From Elstera sp043721315 (lineage in GTDB: Bacteria > Pseudomonadota > Alphaproteobacteria > Elsterales > Elsteraceae), in assembly GCA_043721315.1 (NCBI GenBank), contig JAYSQZ010000036.1, positions 17,652 to 81,651 on the forward strand: a DNA stretch of 64,000 bases, given 5' to 3'. Below the pieces are notes generated by a model that saw nothing but the letters and a program-made list of their open reading frames with translations, did not search any database and had not been told where the DNA came from. The first letter of the stretch is position 1. Each line of letters begins with the position of its first letter. The position numbers were made by a program, and so were the translations under genes. Below are positions 34,189 to 44,808 of this stretch, one piece after another.

Positions 34189-36009
34189 TTAGGTCCCTGG
34201 AAAATAACTGTAGGCGGCGGGATTAATGGAAAGGGGCGTTAATCCGTTCGCATCTGGGTTCAGTGTCCCCCCTGCTGAAATGATAACGCCTGCTACCGCG
34301 TTCAGCGCGGTCTGAAGTCCACCTTCGATCCACCCCGACGTCCAGGCTAAGCAATCACCCGCCAAGTAAACGCCCGTATCTCGATTAGGGGCAAGACATT
34401 TCTGATAGTCGTAGAACATAGTCTGAACGTAGGGATCTTGGCCAGGTTGGCTTAACTTGAAGGCACCGCTAAAATAGGGGGCGGATTGCCAATCGGCATA
34501 AAGAATGTTTCCTGGCCCAATCGGCTCCAGATTACTCGCGAAAGCCGCGTAATCCGGTCCCATCTCTGCGAGAAGAATCAGAAGCCCTTGATACAGGGCG
34601 ACGGGATCAACCGCACCGCCAGCTTGAGAAATTCCGAGGGCTTGCTGTTTGACGGCATTATCTTCCCAAGTATAGGTAATAAAGCAAACGCCCGTGTTCT
34701 GTTCGCCATAATCCAGAGTGTAGATTTGCTGAATGGCCGTATCGGACAACATAACCCGAGTGGCATTCGGATTGTTTGCCCAGTATTTTTCGATGCGAGC
34801 GGCGACTTTGATGGACGAAACGACATGTGTCCGCTTTACGGCTTCAGCAGTGTCGGCTGAAAGTTGTGGTTTATAAAAGGGTGAGTGCGTTCCTGCTGAA
34901 CTTGAAAACTGCGTAATATTCGTCTTCATCTCCATGGATCGCGTCGTCGTGGCGACGACGAGGCGTTGATACGGCCCAAAACTACCCGTCGGCCCGGTTA
35001 AGAAGAAGCCGATTGAAACATGTTGGGTCAAATCATACTCAGAGACGAGATTGATCGGTGTGTTGAGCTTGAGCGTAAAGTTATTCGGATATTGTGCGCT
35101 ACATTGCTGCACAAGAGTGGCAGGGAGCGAGCGAATACCAACTTGAAGGAAATTCTGCGACGTTTCCAACTCATTGACAACAAGCCGCATGATTTCTGTA
35201 AAGCCAACCGGATACAGCGGGCCAAACCCACCAGACCCAATCCCCAAAGCTCCAAACTTGTCGAAATCGGAGAAGGTCCAGGCGGTGTTTCCGGGAATTT
35301 TATTGCCATCGGTGCCGGTGAAAATATCAAACAAAGCACCGTAAAAACTGTTCTGACCGAATAGGTCGATATACTGCTGCCAAGCTGCGGTTGCGGCGGC
35401 GGTATTTCCCTGCTTTAGTAAAGCGGTAATGGCAACGGCACTTTCTAAGACTGTATTTCCATTGTTATCTTTTAGCCCCTCAGCGCAGAAAGCCCCCCAC
35501 CCGATGAAGACCGTCCCGAATCCGGGCGGATACGCGGCTTGGGAACTCAGCCACTCATTGCTCGTCCCTTTGTAAGAAACGAGCGTTTGAACAACCCCCG
35601 GATCGGGAAATGGCGGTAGCGAGGCGATGCCCCCCGGTGCGATTCCCAAAGTTTCCAGGTACCAGTTCATAATGAACTCGGAGGGGGGAAAGCGCATTGC
35701 CCCGAGTTCGGCCAGATCGCTCGTTGCCCCTGGAAACAAAACAGAATCGGCGCGGCCCCCCACTTGATCCAAAGCATCGAACAAGTCAACCGTGGCTCCA
35801 GCGCGCAAGAGTTCATAGCTCGCACACGCCCCAGAAACACCCGCACCAATAACGGCGATACGTGTCCCCGCAGGAATACTGCCGAGAGGACGATTGTAAA
35901 TACTATTGAAAGACAGCCATTGGTCGTATGAAAAATTAGGCGTATCAATATACGGATGGCTAGTGATGGCATCGGCGGCTGTTGAGCGTATATTCGGGAT
36001 ATGAGCCAT
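34189..36009 (-). CDS. FAD-dependent amine/L-amino acid oxidase
   Basis: 606 aa flavoenzyme. Rossmann FAD motif RIAVIGAGVSGACASYELLRAGATVDLFDA near residue 48, then GGRADSVLFPGATSDLAELGAMRFP, the GG-and-R motif of the monoamine oxidase group. C-terminal FAD-contact block GVYLAGDCLAWTSGWIEGGLQTALNAV. No signal peptide. Related to L-amino acid oxidases and tryptophan 2-monooxygenase; substrate unknown. GC content is visibly lower than the housekeeping genes on either side, so horizontal acquisition is possible. Stands alone on the minus strand with a 280-base AT-rich upstream region. Confidence 0.82.
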   Translation of the reverse strand: MAHIPNIRSTAADAITSHPYIDTPNFSYDQWLSFNSIYNRPLGSIPAGTRIAVIGAGVSGACASYELLRAGATVDLFDALDQVGGRADSVLFPGATSDLAELGAMRFPPSEFIMNWYLETLGIAPGGIASLPPFPDPGVVQTLVSYKGTSNEWLSSQAAYPPGFGTVFIGWGAFCAEGLKDNNGNTVLESAVAITALLKQGNTAAATAAWQQYIDLFGQNSFYGALFDIFTGTDGNKIPGNTAWTFSDFDKFGALGIGSGGFGPLYPVGFTEIMRLVVNELETSQNFLQVGIRSLPATLVQQCSAQYPNNFTLKLNTPINLVSEYDLTQHVSIGFFLTGPTGSFGPYQRLVVATTTRSMEMKTNITQFSSSAGTHSPFYKPQLSADTAEAVKRTHVVSSIKVAARIEKYWANNPNATRVMLSDTAIQQIYTLDYGEQNTGVCFITYTWEDNAVKQQALGISQAGGAVDPVALYQGLLILLAEMGPDYAAFASNLEPIGPGNILYADWQSAPYFSGAFKLSQPGQDPYVQTMFYDYQKCLAPNRDTGVYLAGDCLAWTSGWIEGGLQTALNAVAGVIISAGGTLNPDANGLTPLSINPAAYSYFPGT

Positions 36010-36289
36010 TTATAGAACCTCCTGAGGTGTTTCACAAAGAGCATCGTCACGTCTAGCGCGCTATTATCTCGCTTTTAAGCTTACTTAAGAGCGGATTAGA
36101 TGTTTTAGATTCAATAAAAATGCAAGGAACGATACTATGATCGCCCCTGACATTGAATTTTAACATTCTCTAGCTTGTGACGGATGCAAGGATAAAATTT
36201 TTTCCCTATAAAAGATAGTCAGAAGGGCAAATTCTGTTTTGACGATATTTCCTTGGTAGTTTCAGCTTTAGCGGCGCATCCCTACCCTG
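36010..36289. other. AT-rich intergenic region
   Basis: Between the amine oxidase start and the isocitrate dehydrogenase stop, both minus strand. AT-rich, especially 36080-36230, and presumably the oxidase promoter. No clear -35/-10 pair, terminator or repeat found. Confidence 0.4.
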
Positions 36290-37780
36290 TTATTGCCCTT
36301 GCGCGGCGGTGTAGCCTGGCGTGCCGTTGAAGCGGTAGAGCATCTCCATTTTAATTGCGGGCAAACCGGCTTGCGCCAGAGCCTGCATCAAGCCTGGCAC
36401 GAGGGCGGGGGAAAGGCTCGCGTTGGGGGTCAGCATGAACCGGCAGCGCCAATGGTCGGTGCAGAAGGTCTCGTCCCGTCCGTTCGGCCAGACTTTGACC
36501 CCCCGGTTGGTGATGACCGCCAGGGCAAGGCCCGGCGTGGCCTGAGCGGCGCTTTGCACTGCTTTGGCGAGATCAGCCGGCGTGCCATCCGACCAATGCA
36601 CGAAAAGATCGACGCCATCCATACGCTTGTCTGCCTTCGGCAACCGCGCAGGCGGCGGCGGTACGGCGGGCAGCGGTTGGCTTAAGCGCAGATCGAACTG
36701 TTGCGGCTGTTGACCGAGGCGGGCGATAACGGCCTGGGCAAACCCCTGCGTGCCAACGCAAATCTCCGAGCGATCAGCCGCAAAAATGTCGGGCGTGTGA
36801 ACCCCGTCCTCCAGAGTCCGCAACCAAGCGGCTTCGATACGGGCGGCGATGTGCGTTTGCCCGTTTTGGGCCAGCATCATAATGGCAGCGCAGAGCAGGC
36901 CGGAGGGATTGGCCTTATCTTGCCCGGCAATATCGGGGGCCGAGCCGTGAATGGCTTCGAACAAGGCACCGTGACTGCCGATATTCGCCGACCCCGCCAA
37001 CCCGACGGACCCCGCGATTTCCGCCGCAACGTCCGACAGAATATCGCCGTAGAGGTTCGGCAGAATAATCAGCTTAAACCGTCCCGGCTGATCGGCCAGT
37101 CGCGCCGCGCCAATATCGACGATGAGATGTTCGGTCTTGATTGCCGGATAGAGCGCCGAAATCTCGTCGAAGACCCGGTGAAACAACCCATCGGTTAGTT
37201 TCATAATGTTATCTTTGGTGAAGCAAGAAACCTTATTGATTCCCGCCGCCGCCGCCACATCGAACCCATACCGCACGATCCGTTCCGTGCCGGGGCGGCT
37301 GATGAGCTTTAGGCACTGCACTACCTCGTCGGTATGTTGATGCTCGATCCCGGCGTATAAATCCTCCTCATTCTCGCGAATGATGATTACGTCCAAATCG
37401 GGGTGCCGGGTAGGCACGACGGGGTGCAGCGCCCGGCAGGGGCGGATGTTGGCGAACAGACCAAGGGTTTTCCGCAAGGTAACATTAACGCTTTTATAAC
37501 CGCCGCCTTGGGGCGTGGTGATCGGGCCTTTCAGGAGCAGTTTTGTCCGGGCAAGGCTCGCCCAAGCTTCGGCGCCAATGCCCGTCGGCTCCCCCGAAAG
37601 ATACGCGCTCTCGCCAATCGTCACCACTTCCGGCGCGAGTTGCGCCCCCGCTGCGGCCAGAATAGCCAGGGTCGCCTGCATAATCTCAGGGCCGATACCA
37701 TCGCCCGGCGCAATCGTTATGGGCAGCGGCAAGGTTCCGGTCGGGGGCAAGGCGGCGGTGGAAAGCGGGTGTCCGTCCAT
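36290..37780 (-). CDS. icd: Isocitrate dehydrogenase, Thermus/Rickettsia type with C-terminal extension
   Basis: 496 aa. Oxidatively decarboxylates isocitrate to 2-oxoglutarate in the TCA cycle. N-terminal ITIAPGDGIGPEIM; substrate loop TTPQGGGYKSVNVTLRKTLGLFANIRP; IIIRENEEDLYAGIEH; Asp-containing LPNLYGDILSDVAAEIAGSVGLAGSANIG; and GSAPDIAGQDKANP. A C-terminal domain of about 140 residues (from about 355, GVDLFVHWSDG) matches the extension known from the 496-residue Thermus enzyme. NADP preference is inferred, not shown. Divergent from a LysR gene, which may regulate it. Confidence 0.87.
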   Translation of the reverse strand: MDGHPLSTAALPPTGTLPLPITIAPGDGIGPEIMQATLAILAAAGAQLAPEVVTIGESAYLSGEPTGIGAEAWASLARTKLLLKGPITTPQGGGYKSVNVTLRKTLGLFANIRPCRALHPVVPTRHPDLDVIIIRENEEDLYAGIEHQHTDEVVQCLKLISRPGTERIVRYGFDVAAAAGINKVSCFTKDNIMKLTDGLFHRVFDEISALYPAIKTEHLIVDIGAARLADQPGRFKLIILPNLYGDILSDVAAEIAGSVGLAGSANIGSHGALFEAIHGSAPDIAGQDKANPSGLLCAAIMMLAQNGQTHIAARIEAAWLRTLEDGVHTPDIFAADRSEICVGTQGFAQAVIARLGQQPQQFDLRLSQPLPAVPPPPARLPKADKRMDGVDLFVHWSDGTPADLAKAVQSAAQATPGLALAVITNRGVKVWPNGRDETFCTDHWRCRFMLTPNASLSPALVPGLMQALAQAGLPAIKMEMLYRFNGTPGYTAAQGQ

Positions 37781-37847
37781 TTTGAAATCTCCTAGGGGTG
37801 AGCGCTCGTTAGATCCATCCTGCCGAGGTTGCGATATTTAATGAAAT

Positions 37848-37868
37848 TGATAGCGTTGAATGTTATCA
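37848..37868. promoter_or_regulatory. Possible LysR operator
   Basis: Inverted TGATA-N11-TATCA in the intergenic region between icd and the LysR gene, fitting the T-N11-A form. It overlaps the first possible start of the LysR frame (37860), one reason to prefer the later ATG. Confidence 0.5.
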
Positions 37869-37877
37869 TCAAAAATA

Positions 37878-38744
37878 ATGATGACGTCGTATCCTCTCGA
37901 TCCCGACCTGCTCGTGGCCTTTCGCGCCGTGGTAGAAACCGGCAATTTCACCCGCGCGGCGGAACGGCTGCGGCGCAATCAATCTACGTTGTCGATGCAG
38001 ATTAAACGCTTGGAAACCGCCGTTGGCGATCGGCTGTTGGAGCGCGGAGCCGGAACGGCCCTTAGGCTGACGGCGCGGGGGGAGATTGTGCTCACCTACG
38101 CGCGGCGGCTGCTGGCGCTGCAAGAAGAGGCTTTCGCGGCGCTCCGGGATGGTGATTTGCAAGGCACCGTGCGGCTGGGAACCCCGGAAGATTTTGCCAC
38201 GGCGCATCTGCCGCAAGTGCTGGCCGATTTCGCCCGCTCGCACCCCCAGGTCGCGCTGGAAATCACCTGCGATCTCACTTTGAACCTGCTGGACCGCCTT
38301 GGGCGCGGCGAGTTCGATTTAGCGTTGATCAAGCGCGAACCGGCGGGGGACGCGGGCGGCGTGCCGGTTTGGCGCGAGCCGCTCGTGTGGGTCACGGGCG
38401 ATGCCGATTTGCCGCGCCGGGCTGGGCCGCTGCCATTGGCGCTGTCCCCCCACCCTTGCGTTTATCGACGGCGCGCGCTGGCGGCCTTGGGCGCGTCGGG
38501 CAGGGCTTGGCGGCTGGCCTATACGTGCGAATCCCTCGCGGGAACCCTGGCTGCTGTGCGGGCGGGGCTTGGAATCACTGTTTTGCCGCGCGATATAGTG
38601 CCGAGGGGGCTGATCCACCTCGATAGTATGGCCGATCTCCCCCGCCTGGCCGAAACGGAAATTGCGCTCATTACGGCACCCGATCCGTCACGCCCGGCGC
38701 TGCGACTGCGGGACCATATGATTGCGGCACTGGAGCGGGCGTAA
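37878..38744 (+). CDS. LysR-family transcriptional regulator
   Basis: About 288 aa. N-terminal winged helix-turn-helix DLLVAFRAVVETGNFTRAAERLRRNQSTLSMQIKRLE, then a LysR effector-binding domain (QGTVRLGTPEDFATAHLPQVLADFARSHP and a C-terminal GLGITVLPRDIVPRG). Likely acts on the divergent icd gene and itself; effector unknown. I use the ATG pair at 37878/37881 because the frame start at 37860 falls in the putative operator. Confidence 0.88.
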   Translation: MMTSYPLDPDLLVAFRAVVETGNFTRAAERLRRNQSTLSMQIKRLETAVGDRLLERGAGTALRLTARGEIVLTYARRLLALQEEAFAALRDGDLQGTVRLGTPEDFATAHLPQVLADFARSHPQVALEITCDLTLNLLDRLGRGEFDLALIKREPAGDAGGVPVWREPLVWVTGDADLPRRAGPLPLALSPHPCVYRRRALAALGASGRAWRLAYTCESLAGTLAAVRAGLGITVLPRDIVPRGLIHLDSMADLPRLAETEIALITAPDPSRPALRLRDHMIAALERA

Positions 38745-38778
38745 ACCCACAAACTTGCAGCGGTGAACGATCAACCCC

Positions 38779-38807
38779 CTTGAAACACCGCAAGGATGGC
38801 CTTATCT
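38779..38807 (+). promoter_or_regulatory. Probable heat-shock promoter of groESL
   Basis: CTTGAAA at 38779-38785 and CTTATCT at 38801-38807 resemble the -35 and -10 of alphaproteobacterial RpoH promoters. The CIRCE element begins 4 bases further on, where it would block the start of transcription. Confidence 0.55.
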
Positions 38808-38810
38808 CTC

Positions 38811-38837
38811 GTGGCACTCGCTGGGGGTGAGTGCTAA
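38811..38837. promoter_or_regulatory. CIRCE element (HrcA operator)
   Basis: GTGGCACTC-N9-GAGTGCTAA; the right arm equals the consensus exactly and the left differs from TTAGCACTC at its outer bases. The nine-base spacer is exact. Located 49 bases before groES. Binding by HrcA represses groESL until heat stress. Confidence 0.92.
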
Positions 38838-38886
38838 CAAAGGCTCCCTCTGGCCCTATCATCCGTCCCTTGAAGGAGGAGATCGC

Positions 38887-39177
38887 ATGTCTTTTCGTCC
38901 GTTGCATGATCGAGTTTTGGTGCGTCGCATCGAGCAGGAAGCAAAAACCGCTGGTGGAATTATCATCCCCGATACCGCGAAAGAAAAGCCGCAACAGGGT
39001 GAAGTCGTCGCCGTTGGTCCGGGCGCACGCAACGAAAAAGGCGAAGTTGTTGCCTTGGACGTTAAGGTCGGCGACCGTATCCTGTTTGGAAAATGGTCGG
39101 GATCGGAAGTAAAGCTCGGCGCTGAAGAGCTGCTGATCATGAAAGAATCCGATATTCTTGGCGTTCTAGCTGCTTAA
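38887..39177 (+). CDS. groES: Co-chaperonin GroES
   Basis: 96 aa; forms the heptameric lid of the GroEL chamber. SFRPLHDRVLVRR, the mobile loop EQEAKTAGGIIIPDTAKEKPQ and the C-terminal GAEELLIMKESDILGVL are complete. ATG 38887 has AAGGAGGAG at the right distance; the frame extends to 38827 through the CIRCE element, which cannot be coding. groEL follows after 40 bases. Confidence 0.98.
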   Translation: MSFRPLHDRVLVRRIEQEAKTAGGIIIPDTAKEKPQQGEVVAVGPGARNEKGEVVALDVKVGDRILFGKWSGSEVKLGAEELLIMKESDILGVLAA

Positions 39178-39217
39178 AGCGCTTAAACGCTTCCCCGATT
39201 TCTAGGAGAGTAAAACA

Positions 39218-40861
<1,644 letters not shown>

Positions 40862-40886
40862 CCTCCCCATCGTCTTAAGTCTGAAG

Positions 40887-40922
40887 CCCCCGCCGGATCC
40901 GTCCGGCGGGGGTTTTCTTTTA
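40887..40922 (+). terminator. Terminator of groESL
   Basis: Arms CCCCCGCCGGA and TCCGGCGGGGG (40887-40897, 40902-40912) with a TCCG loop, followed by TTTTCTTTTA. Confidence 0.93.
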
Positions 40923-40929
40923 GGCATTG

Positions 40930-41118
40930 CTAAAGATCGTCCAGGTCCACCAAGTCGAGCGAGACGACTGAAAGATTCAGCACGACTTTACCGCATTCCT
41001 CGAAATTAACCGTTACGCGATCGCCCACGACCGACTGAACTTGGCCTAGACCCCAGTCCGGGCAGGCGGGGTGGCGCACGGTGCAGCCCGGCGTCAGGAG
41101 GGCTAAAATTGCACTCAT
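40930..41118 (-). CDS. DUF3553 family small protein
   Basis: 62 aa from ATG 41118. Contains GCTVRHPACPDWGLGQVQSVVGDRVTVNFEECGKVVL, matching the DUF3553 pattern (PGxxVRHPxxPDWGxGQVQS), an SH3-like small domain. The frame continues to 41145, but those nine residues are not family-like. Function unknown; in related genomes it accompanies housekeeping genes. The groEL terminator ends 8 bases from its stop, convergent. Divergent from the chpT-like gene. Confidence 0.75.
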   Translation of the reverse strand: MSAILALLTPGCTVRHPACPDWGLGQVQSVVGDRVTVNFEECGKVVLNLSVVSLDLVDLDDL

Positions 41119-41243
41119 AACATTTCTCACTATAAAAGACGGCACATGTTAAGGGAATCTTCAAACCTAAAGTGGCCTTATGCAAGCTAAAGCTCTGATC
41201 TGAAATCTGGCCTAACCTCGCCAGAGAAAGAAGTGCATCAAGC

Positions 41244-41927
41244 ATGGATACCTTTCACACCTCGCTTCCGTCGGTTACGGTCGATCTATCGTTTCTCCAT
41301 TTGGTTGTCAGCCAACTCTGTCACGATCTCGTCAGCCCGATTGGCGCGGTCAACAATGGGGTCGAGTTGATTGAGGAGTTGGGATCGACACCCGATAGCG
41401 AAGCCTTCGATTTGATCGCGCAAAGCGGGCAGGCGGCGGCGGCCAAGCTGCAATGCTTTCGGTTGGCCTGGGGCCGGGGTGGGGCAAGCAGTGATACCCG
41501 CCTAGCCGATGTGCGCCAAGTTCTCATAGACTATTTCGCAGGCGAAACCCGTATTGGTTTGCACTGGCCTGCCGATGCCGCCACCGAGGCTGTTGATTAC
41601 GCGCCGGGCGCTCTGCAACTGCTGCTGAATAGCGTGTTGGCGGTCGCGACCACGCTAACGCGCGGCGGGCAGATCACCGTGCGCGTGCAGATTGCCGATA
41701 CGGGTGCGCCGTTCGAGATTGATGCGGAGGGCCAGAATCTGCGTGTGCCCGATGTTTTGCCGGAGCTTTTGGCCGGGCGTGCGCGTGCGCCATTGGATCA
41801 TCGCACTGTGGCGGCAGGCTTCGCCTCGGTGCTGGGGCAGGCTTTGGGTGTGCCTTTGAGCATCTCGCAGCTTTCGCCCGAACTCATCAGGATTGCCGGG
41901 AAATTACCCATTCTGTCATTTCCCTGA
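41244..41927 (+). CDS. chpT: ChpT-family histidine phosphotransferase
   Basis: 227 aa. N-terminal LCHDLVSPIGAVNNGVELIEEL carries the phospho-acceptor His27, as in ChpT of Caulobacter, followed by a degenerate HATPase-like domain with VDYAPGALQLLLNSVLAVA. ChpT passes phosphate from CckA to CtrA and CpdR in the alphaproteobacterial cell-cycle relay. Here it sits 148 bases upstream of cheA on the same strand, so it may be shared with, or specialised to, the chemosensory genes. Confidence 0.85.
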   Translation: MDTFHTSLPSVTVDLSFLHLVVSQLCHDLVSPIGAVNNGVELIEELGSTPDSEAFDLIAQSGQAAAAKLQCFRLAWGRGGASSDTRLADVRQVLIDYFAGETRIGLHWPADAATEAVDYAPGALQLLLNSVLAVATTLTRGGQITVRVQIADTGAPFEIDAEGQNLRVPDVLPELLAGRARAPLDHRTVAAGFASVLGQALGVPLSISQLSPELIRIAGKLPILSFP

Positions 41928-42075
41928 TAGATTTGATTGGCATGATCGTTAGAGTCGTGCAACTGCTTGCTTGCCCTTTCGGCTGCGGTGGTTCAAGAAA
42001 CAGAGGCAGTTGGGGAAAAGGCCGACACCCAACACCAGGATGTCTTAAACAGGGACGTGGACCAGGGGATTCCGA

Positions 42076-44808
42076 ATGGATGATTTGCTCAGTGAGTTTC
42101 TGACCGAGACGGCGGAAAATCTATCGGTGTTAGATGTGGAGCTGGTGAAGCTCGAACAGAACCCCAATGATCCGCATTTGCTCGGTAATATTTTTCGCCT
42201 AGTGCATACCATCAAGGGCACTTGCGGCTTCTTAGGGCTGCCGCGCCTTGAAAGCGTGGCCCATGCCGGCGAAAATGTGTTGGGCCGGGTGCGTGATGGC
42301 GAGTTGATCGTATCGGCGGGTACGGTCTCGTTGATCTTGCAATCGCTGGACTGCATCAAAGGCATTTTGTCCGTCTTGGAAGCAACCGAAGCCGAACCCC
42401 CCGGCGACGATTCGATTCTGATCGCTAAGCTGAACGCGGTGGCCGGCGGGGCATCGGCAGATGAAGTGGCGGGTGTTACGGCAGTAGCCTCGGCATCGCC
42501 CCTTGCTGCGCCAACCTCTCCCCCGTTTCAGGCACCGTTTCCGGTCACTGCTCGGGGACCAATCGTCAGCGCGCCCGTTCCGGCTGCCGCCGCCCCTGTT
42601 CCCGCCGCCCCCGTTTCCGCAGCGCCACCGCCGAGCGAGCAAACGCGGGAAGTGGCGCGTGTCGAAGCCGCGCAACCCCCCGCCGAATTGGCTGATGAGC
42701 CTGAAGCCGCGCGCCCGGCGGCAGCATCCGCTCAATCGGTTGAGGCCATCAAAGATTCAGCTATTGCTGCCCAAACGATCCGCGTCAGCGTCGATCTGCT
42801 GGAAAACCTGATGACGATGGTTTCGGAGCTGGTGCTAACGCGCAATCAGCTTCTCCAAATCGTGCGCCGTCATAAGGACAGCGAGTTCACTGTTCCGTTG
42901 CAGCGCCTCTCGCACGTCACCTCGGAGCTGCAAGAAGGCGTGATGAAAACGCGGATGCAGCCGATTGGTAATGCCTGGGCCAAGTTGCCGCGTATGGTGC
43001 GCGATCTGTCGCTCGAACTAGGTAAGAAAATAGATCTGCAAATGATCGGGGCCGAAACGGAGCTTGACCGGCAGGTGCTGGAGTTGATCAAAGATCCGCT
43101 AACCCACATGGTGCGGAACTCTGCGGATCATGGCCTGGAAACGCCGGACGAGCGCAAGCGTGCGGGCAAGTCCGAGACGGGCAGGATTACGCTGAACGCC
43201 TATCACGAAGGCGGCCATATTCTTATCGAGATTTCCGATGATGGGCGCGGCCTCAATACGGAGAGAATTAAAGCCAAGATCATCCAGAACGGCCTCGCCA
43301 GCGAGGCTGATTTGGATGGTATGGCTGAAGCACAGATCTATCAGTTCATCTTCAAGCCGGGCTTCTCGACAGCGGCTGCCGTGACGGCAGTGTCGGGCCG
43401 GGGCGTAGGGATGGACGTGGTTCGCACTAATATCGAAAAAATTGGCGGAACGATCGAGCTGAAATCGAAGTTCGGGCGCGGCTCAACCTTCGTCATTAAA
43501 ATTCCGCTCACTCTGGCCATTGTGTCAGCGCTGATTGTGGAAAGCTGTGGCGAACGCTTCGCTATTCCGCAAATCAGCGTGGTTGAGTTGGTCCGCGCCA
43601 GCGCCGACTCGGAGCATCGTATCGAGCGAATTCACGGCACGCCGGTGTTGCGCTTGCGGAACCGACTGTTGCCGCTGGTGAGCCTGGAGCGTCTGCTGCG
43701 CCTTGATCGCCGGGAGGGCGATGCGACGACGGAGAGCTTCATTATTGTGGCGCAAGTTGGCACCTACAACTTCGGGATTATGGTGGACCGCGTATTCGAT
43801 ACCGAAGAAATCGTCGTAAAGCCTGTTGCGCCGATTTTGCGGCACCTGTCGCTCTTCTCGGGCAATACTATTCTTGGCGACGGTTCGGTCATCATGATCC
43901 TTGATCCGAACGGTATCGCGGCCTCCACGGGTGAAATGACCGTGAGCGAAAACGCGCAAATCGACGCGGCGGCTGCGCGCGACACCCATGATCACGAGCG
44001 GACGACGCTTCTCATCTTCCGCGCGGGCGATGGTGGGCCGAAGGCTGTGCCCTTGTCTCTCGTGGCACGCTTGGAAGAAATAGATCTTGAAACCGTCGAG
44101 TTCAGCCATGATCGGCCCATGGTGCAGTACCGTGATAAGCTGATGCCGCTCATCCCGATTGTGCCGGGCATGAAGATGCAGCGCACGGGCCGTCAGCCGG
44201 TGCTGGTGTTTGCGGATGGCGAGCATTCGATGGGGCTGGTTGTCGATGAAATCATTGATATTGTCGAAGATCGGTTGGCGGTTGAACTCGCGGCGGATCG
44301 TCCTGGCTTCATCGGATCGGCAATCATCGCGGGCCGCGCGACGGACGTTATTGATACAGGCCACTTCCTGCTGCAAGCCTTCGGTGACTGGTTCCATGCA
44401 GGCCGCGATAAGCTGTTCGATGGGCGCACGAAGGCCAAACGTATTTTGTTGGTGGACGATAGCCCGTTCTTCCGTAATCTGCTGATCCCGATTCTGTCGG
44501 TTAACGGCTTCTCTGTTACTTCTGCCGATAGCGCCGATGACGCGATGACGATGGTGGAGGGCGGTGGAGTTTTCGATGTTATCGTGAGCGATATCGAAAT
44601 GCCGGGTATGAATGGTTACGAGTTTGCGCGCGCAGTTTCGGCGAGCAAATGGGCCGGCACGCCAATGGTGGCGCTCTCCAGCCATACATCACCGCAGGAT
44701 CTGGAGCGGGCGCGCGAGGTTGGCTTTACGGACTATGTGCCGAAGTTTGACCGCGACGCGCTCATCCAAACGCTGAACCAACTGCTGAACACGGAGAAGG
44801 TGGCATGA
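42076..44808 (+). CDS. cheA: Hybrid chemotaxis histidine kinase CheA with C-terminal receiver
   Basis: 910 aa. HPt domain with phospho-His44 (LVHTIKGTCGFLG); Pro/Ala-rich linker about 140-225 in place of a clear P2 domain; dimerisation TIRVSVDLLENLMTMVSELVLTRNQL; HATPase with HMVRNSADHG (N box), ISDDGRG and GRGVGMDVVRTNI. Two CheW-like domains follow in tandem (about 475-610 and 645-770), then a receiver ILLVDDSPFFRNL with IVSDIEMPGMNG. A hybrid CheA-REC of this kind is seen in chemosensory systems that are not classic flagellar ones. Next gene overlaps by 4 bases. Confidence 0.95.
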   Translation: MDDLLSEFLTETAENLSVLDVELVKLEQNPNDPHLLGNIFRLVHTIKGTCGFLGLPRLESVAHAGENVLGRVRDGELIVSAGTVSLILQSLDCIKGILSVLEATEAEPPGDDSILIAKLNAVAGGASADEVAGVTAVASASPLAAPTSPPFQAPFPVTARGPIVSAPVPAAAAPVPAAPVSAAPPPSEQTREVARVEAAQPPAELADEPEAARPAAASAQSVEAIKDSAIAAQTIRVSVDLLENLMTMVSELVLTRNQLLQIVRRHKDSEFTVPLQRLSHVTSELQEGVMKTRMQPIGNAWAKLPRMVRDLSLELGKKIDLQMIGAETELDRQVLELIKDPLTHMVRNSADHGLETPDERKRAGKSETGRITLNAYHEGGHILIEISDDGRGLNTERIKAKIIQNGLASEADLDGMAEAQIYQFIFKPGFSTAAAVTAVSGRGVGMDVVRTNIEKIGGTIELKSKFGRGSTFVIKIPLTLAIVSALIVESCGERFAIPQISVVELVRASADSEHRIERIHGTPVLRLRNRLLPLVSLERLLRLDRREGDATTESFIIVAQVGTYNFGIMVDRVFDTEEIVVKPVAPILRHLSLFSGNTILGDGSVIMILDPNGIAASTGEMTVSENAQIDAAAARDTHDHERTTLLIFRAGDGGPKAVPLSLVARLEEIDLETVEFSHDRPMVQYRDKLMPLIPIVPGMKMQRTGRQPVLVFADGEHSMGLVVDEIIDIVEDRLAVELAADRPGFIGSAIIAGRATDVIDTGHFLLQAFGDWFHAGRDKLFDGRTKAKRILLVDDSPFFRNLLIPILSVNGFSVTSADSADDAMTMVEGGGVFDVIVSDIEMPGMNGYEFARAVSASKWAGTPMVALSSHTSPQDLERAREVGFTDYVPKFDRDALIQTLNQLLNTEKVA

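Noticed and set aside
43525..44685. 386-codon open frame antisense to cheA
   Set aside because: Arg/His-rich shadow of the CheW-like and receiver region.
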